Of a stretch of 10,633 nucleotides of DNA, positions 6,548 to 10,633 are shown one piece after another. Position numbers and translations under genes: made by a program. The notes below the pieces were generated by a model, which was not told the DNA's origin, did not search any database, and was given only the letters and a program-made list of their open reading frames with translations. Origin of the DNA: an uncultured Bryobacterales bacterium (GTDB lineage Bacteria; Acidobacteriota; Terriglobia; Bryobacterales; Bryobacteraceae); NCBI GenBank assembly GCA_937859895.1, contig CALMAV010000216.1, positions 1 to 10,633 of the forward strand, given 5' to 3'. How positions within the stretch are numbered: the first letter of the stretch is position 1; the number at the start of each line of letters is the position of its first letter.

Positions 6548-6553
6548 TTTTTT

Positions 6554-6562
6554 ACCTCCCCC
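6554..6562 (-). promoter_or_regulatory. Strong ribosome binding site deciding a TTG start
   Basis: On the minus strand this reads GGGGGAGGT, followed by six A and then TTG. It is the best Shine-Dalgarno match in the window and fixes the unusual TTG start of the glycosyltransferase. Confidence 0.8.
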
Positions 6563-6612
6563 GAGCCATCTGAAGGGAGAGCAATCGCGGGAGTTCCAGA
6601 AAACAGCAACTT

Positions 6613-7251
6613 ATGACAGCAGCAGCCCCTGTATCGGCGCCGGTCGCGGGCCGGCCAAGAATCCTGGTGGTAGATGACCATTGTGTTCTTCTAGACGCTC
6701 TCTCCTTTGTGTTAGCACCCGTTTACGACACCCAGACGGTCGATTGTTTGCAGAAGCTGGATGCAGCATTGAATACTTTTCTGCCCGATGTTGTCATCTT
6801 CGATAACTCGATGCCCGAGGGTAACGCAATTGGCACAATACAACGTCTCCTTCGCAAGCGTCCAGAACTGAAGTTGATTCTACTTTCCATGCAGAGCGAT
6901 GCTACGTTGGCCCGGCGAGCAAGTGATGTCGGCGCACATGCCTTCCTCCCCAAGCGCGCTTCATCCGATGAGTTGCTGCGGGTCATCGGGACGGTGCTGA
7001 GTGGAGGCCATTGTTTCCAACCCTATAATCAACTTTCGGCCCAGCCCTCCACGGCTCCATCAGGTCTGACTGATCGCCAGCGTCAAGTGCTTCGCCTGAT
7101 TGCATTGGGGTTGTCGGCCAAGGAGATAGCCAACCATCTCGACATTTCAGTACGAACGGCAGAGTTTCATCGGGCTACCATCATGGAGCGGCTCGGGTTG
7201 CGCTCAACTGCATTGATGACTCGGTATGCCATGGAACGAGGACTGGTTTAA
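6613..7251 (+). CDS. NarL/FixJ-family two-component response regulator
   Basis: DNA-binding transcription regulator switched by phosphorylation. The receiver domain spans about residues 15-133: acidic pair Asp21-Asp22 in ILVVDDH, phosphoacceptor Asp64 in VVIFDNSMPEG, Ser92 in LILLSMQ and Lys114 in FLPKRAS. A short linker leads to a LuxR-type helix-turn-helix at about 151-212 (GLTDRQRQVLRLIALGLSAKEIA, then ISVRTAEFHRATIMERLGL). All key receiver residues are present, so it should be phosphorylatable. Length 212 is normal. The N-terminal 14 residues are Ala/Pro-rich and the ribosome site before the ATG is weak. No histidine kinase is encoded within the window, so it is an orphan here; the partner and targets cannot be read. 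It is divergent from the glycosyltransferase and precedes the EamA gene by 58 bp on the same strand. Confidence 0.94.
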   Translation: MTAAAPVSAPVAGRPRILVVDDHCVLLDALSFVLAPVYDTQTVDCLQKLDAALNTFLPDVVIFDNSMPEGNAIGTIQRLLRKRPELKLILLSMQSDATLARRASDVGAHAFLPKRASSDELLRVIGTVLSGGHCFQPYNQLSAQPSTAPSGLTDRQRQVLRLIALGLSAKEIANHLDISVRTAEFHRATIMERLGLRSTALMTRYAMERGLV

Positions 7252-7309
7252 TTCTTACATTCAAAGCAGCGCCTGATCTGAACACTCCAACTAGCTCAGA
7301 CTAGAGGGA

Positions 7310-7729
7310 ATGAGCTGGATTTTATGGGCGCTTCTGTCCGCACTCTTTGCTGCGGCTACTGCGATTCTTGCGAAAATCGGCGTAGCTGGCGTTGACTCCA
7401 ATTTTGCTACTGCAATTCGAACCTCAGTGGTGGTCGTCTTTACCTGGGCTATCGCCTATGCCACTCGCGGATCTTCCTCGTTTGTCAATCCGGCTGGCAG
7501 AACTTGGCTGTTTCTGGGCCTTTCCGGGATTGCGACTGGATTATCCTGGCTCTGCTACTTCCACGCACTTCAGATTGGTCCAGCCAGTCGGGTAGCACCC
7601 ATAGACAAGCTCAGTGTTGTGTTGGTGATTCTGTGTAGCGCCTTATTCCTAGGCGAGCCGCTGACCGGGCCCAAGTTGTTCGGGGGTTTGTTGATCTTCA
7701 TTGGCGTTGTTGTAGTCGCGCGCGGCTAA
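7310..7729 (+). CDS. Single-repeat EamA-domain membrane protein (half-size DMT transporter)
   Basis: Small integral membrane protein of 139 residues with four or five predicted helices (about 2-20, 33-50, 64-85, 97-116 and 119-137). It carries one EamA repeat: the start MSWILWALLSALFAAATAILAKIGV and the ending SALFLGEPLTGPKLFGGLLIFIGVVVVA match the drug/metabolite transporter superfamily, where full-size members have two such repeats. A lone repeat is expected to work as a dimer, as in small multidrug resistance proteins. The ATG start gives the usual family N-terminus; AGAGGG ends one base before it, an unusually short spacing. The substrate is unknown. A second, two-repeat EamA transporter lies downstream after the peptidase gene. 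Confidence 0.87.
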   Translation: MSWILWALLSALFAAATAILAKIGVAGVDSNFATAIRTSVVVVFTWAIAYATRGSSSFVNPAGRTWLFLGLSGIATGLSWLCYFHALQIGPASRVAPIDKLSVVLVILCSALFLGEPLTGPKLFGGLLIFIGVVVVARG

Positions 7730-7827
7730 CCCGGTGAGCTACAAGCTTGCTGTTCTGCCTTGGCTTGAACGATGCCCTGTTCGCGCGCATCCTATTTGCA
7801 CAGTAGACTTGAAGAAGCAGACCAAAG

Positions 7828-9126
7828 TTGGCCACATCCCTTAAACATTTGTCTCCGCTAGGACGCACCTCTCCCCATCTGCGTCGGATTGGACAGTTAG
7901 CCGTAGTGCCAGCGCTCCAACAGGCTCAGCAGTGGTTTTCGCGGGAGCGCTCATGGATCAACGAACAGCACCTGCAGCTGTGCCGGATCGCTGCGCCCAC
8001 CTTCTTTGAAGGGCAGCGGGCTGCTTGGTTCCGGTTACAAATGGAAACGTTGGGCTGGTTTGCGCGATTGGATCGTGCAGGTAATGTACTGACCACCAGC
8101 AGCGACGACGAGACGCCTCGGCCATTCGTCATTTCGGCTCACCTGGATACGGTTTTCGCTCCCGGTCGCCCTGAAGAAGTGCGGCTGGGAGCAGCCGGAA
8201 GTCTGAACGGGCCAGGAGTTTCAGACAACGGTTCAGGATTAACCGCGCTGCTAGCGCTGGCTCGAGTGCTAAAGGGCGAGCGGGAGCTCCAGAGCCTGGC
8301 AGACTCGGTTACCCTGGTGGCCAATGTCGGCGAGGAAGGTGAAGGAAATCTCAGCGGCATGCGTTACCTGTGCCGGCCCTCTTCGCAACTGGCCGGGATC
8401 AGCGCATTTCTGGTTCTGGACGGCCCTTCCACCGACCACATTACAGCGCAAGCGCTGGCGAGCCGCCGCTTTGAAGTATCGTTTAGCGGACCCGGCGGGC
8501 ATAGCTGGAATGATTCGGGTACGCCGAACCCGGTGCATGCGATTGGGCGTGTGATCGCCAACTTTACAGAATCAGCCGAGGCCAGGATCTCTGGGGAGCG
8601 CCGCGGCCGATGCTCATACAACTTTGGGGTAGTAGATGGTGGCAGCAGCGTTAACTCCATTCCTGCAATGGCCCGGGCCAAACTCGATCTGCGGTCAGAA
8701 GCCTCCGGCATGCTGGACGAACTAACTTCACTTCTTAGCTCAGCCGTAGAGCGTTCGCTGGAAAGTGAGAATCGGAATGCACGCGGCCCTCGGCTGACAG
8801 CAAAGATCCGTGATCTTGGCTCCCGGCCTGGCGGCAAGTTGCCTGACGGGTCCCCTCTGCTGCAAGCTATTCAGGCCGTGGATGCCTTTCTCCACATACG
8901 GTCTCGAGTAGATTGTGCGTCTACGGACGCCAATGTGCCTCTCTCACTTGGACTGCCGGCGGTTTCCATTGGTGCAGGGGGGCGTGGCGGCGGCGCTCAC
9001 ACAAGTGACGAGTGGTATCAGCCAGACGGAAGAGATCTTGGGTTGCGGCGCATCTTGCTGGTTCTCGCCAGCCTGGCCGATAGTGCTAACTCAGCTAAAC
9101 CGATGGACGGTTCCGGACAAGCGTGA
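7828..9126 (+). CDS. M20-family zinc metallopeptidase (peptidase T / ArgE-DapE type)
   Basis: Predicted di-zinc hydrolase that cleaves short peptides or N-acyl amino acids in the cytoplasm. Metal and catalytic residues of the M20 fold are all visible: His105 and Asp107 in SAHLDTVF, Asp133 in GPGVSDNGSG, the catalytic and ligand pair Glu169-Glu170 in NVGEEGEGN, Asp198 in LVLDGPS, and His391 in GGGAHTSDEWY. The central dimerisation insert runs about 212-325, with GPGGHSW at 221-227 and the PNPVHAIGRVI segment. Length 432 is normal. The start is uncertain: TTG at 7828 has only a weak ribosome site and a TGA lies six codons upstream, so the true start may be further inside, for example GTG at codon 27. 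No signal peptide. The stop overlaps the start of the next transporter gene by four bases. Substrate class cannot be decided from sequence; the close tripeptidase-like motifs make peptide hydrolysis most likely. Confidence 0.9.
   Translation: MATSLKHLSPLGRTSPHLRRIGQLAVVPALQQAQQWFSRERSWINEQHLQLCRIAAPTFFEGQRAAWFRLQMETLGWFARLDRAGNVLTTSSDDETPRPFVISAHLDTVFAPGRPEEVRLGAAGSLNGPGVSDNGSGLTALLALARVLKGERELQSLADSVTLVANVGEEGEGNLSGMRYLCRPSSQLAGISAFLVLDGPSTDHITAQALASRRFEVSFSGPGGHSWNDSGTPNPVHAIGRVIANFTESAEARISGERRGRCSYNFGVVDGGSSVNSIPAMARAKLDLRSEASGMLDELTSLLSSAVERSLESENRNARGPRLTAKIRDLGSRPGGKLPDGSPLLQAIQAVDAFLHIRSRVDCASTDANVPLSLGLPAVSIGAGGRGGGAHTSDEWYQPDGRDLGLRRILLVLASLADSANSAKPMDGSGQA
9123..9126 (+). other. 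GTGA start-stop overlap
   Basis: The GTG start of the transporter and the TGA stop of the M20 peptidase share these bases. Such overlaps usually mean the ribosome re-initiates, tying the output of the two genes together. Confidence 0.75.
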
Positions 9127-10052
9127 GTCCGGCGTCTGCGGAAGTAGCTAAGGACGTAACTCGAACCAGATGGAGGGCTGATGGCGCCCTCCTGATTGTT
9201 TCTCTATTGTGGGGGACCACATTTGTTGTTGTTAAGGGAGCACTGGGAGAGATCTCAACCATGTACTTCCTGGCACTCCGATTCACCCTAGCGACCGGGT
9301 GTATGTTGCCGCTACTGCTTCCTGTCTGGCGGGAAGATCGGCAACGGCTATGGCCGGGTTTGCTGAGCGGGACCATCGCGGGGCTGTTTCTCTGGCTCGG
9401 CTATGTTCTACAGACGTTCGGCTTACGTTACACCACACCCGGCAACTCCGGCTTCCTCACCGGGTTATACGTCCCGCTGGTGCCCTTGCTTGGTGCCGTT
9501 GTTTATCGGCGCAAGCCACTACGGACCGAGCTGATTGGAGTAATTGTCGCTGCGGCCGGCATGGCGGTCCTGATGGCGCCATCTATCGACCGACGTTTGC
9601 AATTCAACAAGGGTGATCTGCTGACGCTTGGTTGCGCTGTGGCGTTTGCCTTCCATCTATTGATGCTCAGCTACTTTTCGTCTCGGCGGGCGTTTGCTGC
9701 GGTTGCAGTAGGACAGATCGCATGCACAGCTGTGCTTTCCTCGGCGGCGCTGCTGTTCGACCCACCCCGCGCTACTTGGAGCAGTGCAGTTGTGGGTGCG
9801 CTTCTGGTAACCGGCATCTTTGCCACAGCACTTGCATTCACTTTGCAAACATGGGCGCAACAATACACCAGCGTTACGCGAACTGCGGTGATCCTTTCGC
9901 TGGAGCCAGTCTTCGCCCTCGCGACAGCTGTTCTCAGCGGGAGTCAGGCTCTTTCTCGAGGAGCGCTCGGTGGCGGCGCCTTAATTCTGGCCGGGATTCT
10001 GGTGGTTGAACTGAAGCCGTTTGCTGCTCGAGACCTCGCCGAACATGTCTGA
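9123..10052 (+). CDS. EamA-family transporter, two repeats (DMT superfamily)
   Basis: Inner-membrane transporter of 309 residues with about ten helices from residue 22 on. Two EamA repeats are visible: the first starts GALLIVSLLWGTTFVVVKGAL and ends GVIVAAAGMAVLMAP near 152; the second starts GDLLTLGCAVAFAFHLLML and ends GALILAGILVVEL near 299. The segment RTAVILSLEPVFALATAV is the typical Pro-containing motif of the second repeat. Members export or import amino acids, nucleosides or metabolites; the substrate cannot be read. The start is GTG at 9123, inside the last codons of the peptidase gene (GTGA overlap), which implies translational coupling. This suggests that the transported compound may be a substrate or product of the peptidase, an inference only. 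Confidence 0.9.
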   Translation: MSPASAEVAKDVTRTRWRADGALLIVSLLWGTTFVVVKGALGEISTMYFLALRFTLATGCMLPLLLPVWREDRQRLWPGLLSGTIAGLFLWLGYVLQTFGLRYTTPGNSGFLTGLYVPLVPLLGAVVYRRKPLRTELIGVIVAAAGMAVLMAPSIDRRLQFNKGDLLTLGCAVAFAFHLLMLSYFSSRRAFAAVAVGQIACTAVLSSAALLFDPPRATWSSAVVGALLVTGIFATALAFTLQTWAQQYTSVTRTAVILSLEPVFALATAVLSGSQALSRGALGGGALILAGILVVELKPFAARDLAEHV

Positions 10053-10085
10053 CCTGCCAAGCTGCAGAGTGCCTTTTCACTTACA

Positions 10086-10091
10086 TATACT
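10086..10091 (+). promoter_or_regulatory. Possible -10 element upstream of the HtrA gene
   Basis: TATACT matches the -10 consensus at five of six positions and lies in the 74-bp gap between the transporter and the HtrA reading frame. At 17-bp spacing the -35 position (10063-10068, TGCAGA) is weak, so this is a guess. Confidence 0.25.
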
Positions 10092-10126
10092 GAGATTATC
10101 CAGTTGAAAGGCCGCACTTCTCCTCC

Positions 10127-10633
10127 ATGCTGTTTTTCCCCAATCTGAAGCGGCAAAAGTTGCTTAGCTTCGGCCTTCTGTTTGTAACGCTGGCTATCGG
10201 AATCGTGATTGGGACCATCATGAATACCGGCGTCAAGGCGAATCGTCAGGCCCAAGGCCACGGAGCGGGTGGAAGTAACGCACCGGATGCGTCTCCGCTT
10301 GTAATTCCGGAAGCACACCAAGCGTGTTGAGCCCTCGGTTGTCTACATTGAGTCGGATTACTTAGCTAAGCCAAGCAAACGTAGCCGCCACGGGGAGAAT
10401 GATGCAGCACCGGACGAGACCAATGATCCAGATGATCCGCACAGCAACGATCCGTCAGACACACTGAAGCGCTTCAACGGAAACGAAAATCGTTCGTACC
10501 GCACCGAGGGTAGCGGGACCGGTTTCATTGTGGACAAGAACGGTTACATCATCACAAACCATCATGTCGTGGAAAAGGCGGACCGCATCAAGGTGCGGCT
10601 GGCGGGTGAAGAGATCGACTACCGGGGAAAGGT
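10127..10633 (+). pseudogene. DegP/HtrA-type serine protease, frameshifted and 3' partial
   Basis: HtrA proteases degrade damaged proteins in the periplasm. The first frame (10127-10330) encodes MLFFPNLKRQKLLSFGLLFV and a membrane anchor to about residue 34, then a linker ending ASPLVIPEAHQAC and TGA. The protease continues one base over from about 10320: KRVEPSVVYIESDYLAK, an Asp-rich loop (DETNDPDDPHSNDPSD), then EGSGTGFIVDKNGYIITNHHVVEKAD, where the second His of NHHVV is the likely catalytic one. That second frame is closed by a TAA at 10302-10304 and has no ATG, GTG or TTG before the protease core, so it cannot start alone. The helix that normally precedes xVEPSVV in this family also seems missing, which favours a small deletion or a sequence error over a single-base slip. 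The catalytic Asp and Ser and any PDZ domains lie beyond the window. The ribosome site before the ATG is weak. Confidence 0.75.

Noticed and set aside
10319..10331. Programmed +1 frameshift at TGT TGA G in the HtrA gene, as in prfB
   Set aside because: The Cys tRNA would have to re-pair with GTT, which is poor. No stimulatory Shine-Dalgarno-like sequence lies just upstream, and protease sequence that should precede the site seems to be missing.

Overview
The window reads as a stretch of ordinary chromosome from a diderm (Gram-negative type), moderately GC-rich bacterium. The gene families and their style (BON-domain lipoprotein with a glycine-zipper end, OmpA protein with a long heptad linker, half-size EamA transporter, membrane-anchored HtrA protease, Ser/Gly-rich secreted protein) suggest an Acidobacteriota (Terriglobia-like) genome. 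That assignment is an inference from remembered protein families; no rRNA or marker gene is present. I see no insertion sequence, prophage, CRISPR array, tRNA or rRNA.

Layout: positions 1-905 (minus) hold most of a lipoprotein gene with a BON domain and a second secreted domain, cut by the window start. Upstream of it on the same strand is a 57-residue unknown small gene (957-1130). A 136-bp divergent region follows, then signal peptidase I (1267-2118) and GDP-mannose pyrophosphorylase (2189-3262) on the plus strand. The next block is peptide methionine sulfoxide reductase MsrA (3328-3801, minus), an OmpA-family protein (3923-4963, plus), a strong intrinsic terminator reading on the minus strand (4995-5034), a secreted Ser/Gly-rich low-complexity protein containing a 51-bp tandem duplication (5051-5437, minus) and an orphan glycosyltransferase with a TTG start (5522-6547, minus). 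Divergent from the last is a NarL-type response regulator (6613-7251). It is followed on the plus strand by a single-repeat EamA membrane protein (7310-7729), an M20 metallopeptidase (7828-9126), a ten-helix EamA transporter that overlaps it by four bases (9123-10052), and the start of a DegP/HtrA-type serine protease (10127 to the window end).

Most genes concern the cell envelope: protein export (LepB), sugar-nucleotide supply (ManC) and glycosyl transfer, outer-membrane/peptidoglycan attachment (OmpA), envelope protein repair or turnover (MsrA, HtrA) and small-molecule transport next to peptide hydrolysis. They do not form one recognisable pathway, and I find no convincing new multi-gene defence or mobile system.

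The strongest anomaly is at the right edge. The HtrA gene is split between two frames: the membrane anchor ends at a TGA at 10328-10330, while the protease domain continues one frame over with no usable start of its own. Other points worth attention are the recently duplicated Ser/Gly repeat, the composite OmpA and BON proteins, the one-directional terminator between convergent genes, and the peptidase-transporter overlap.
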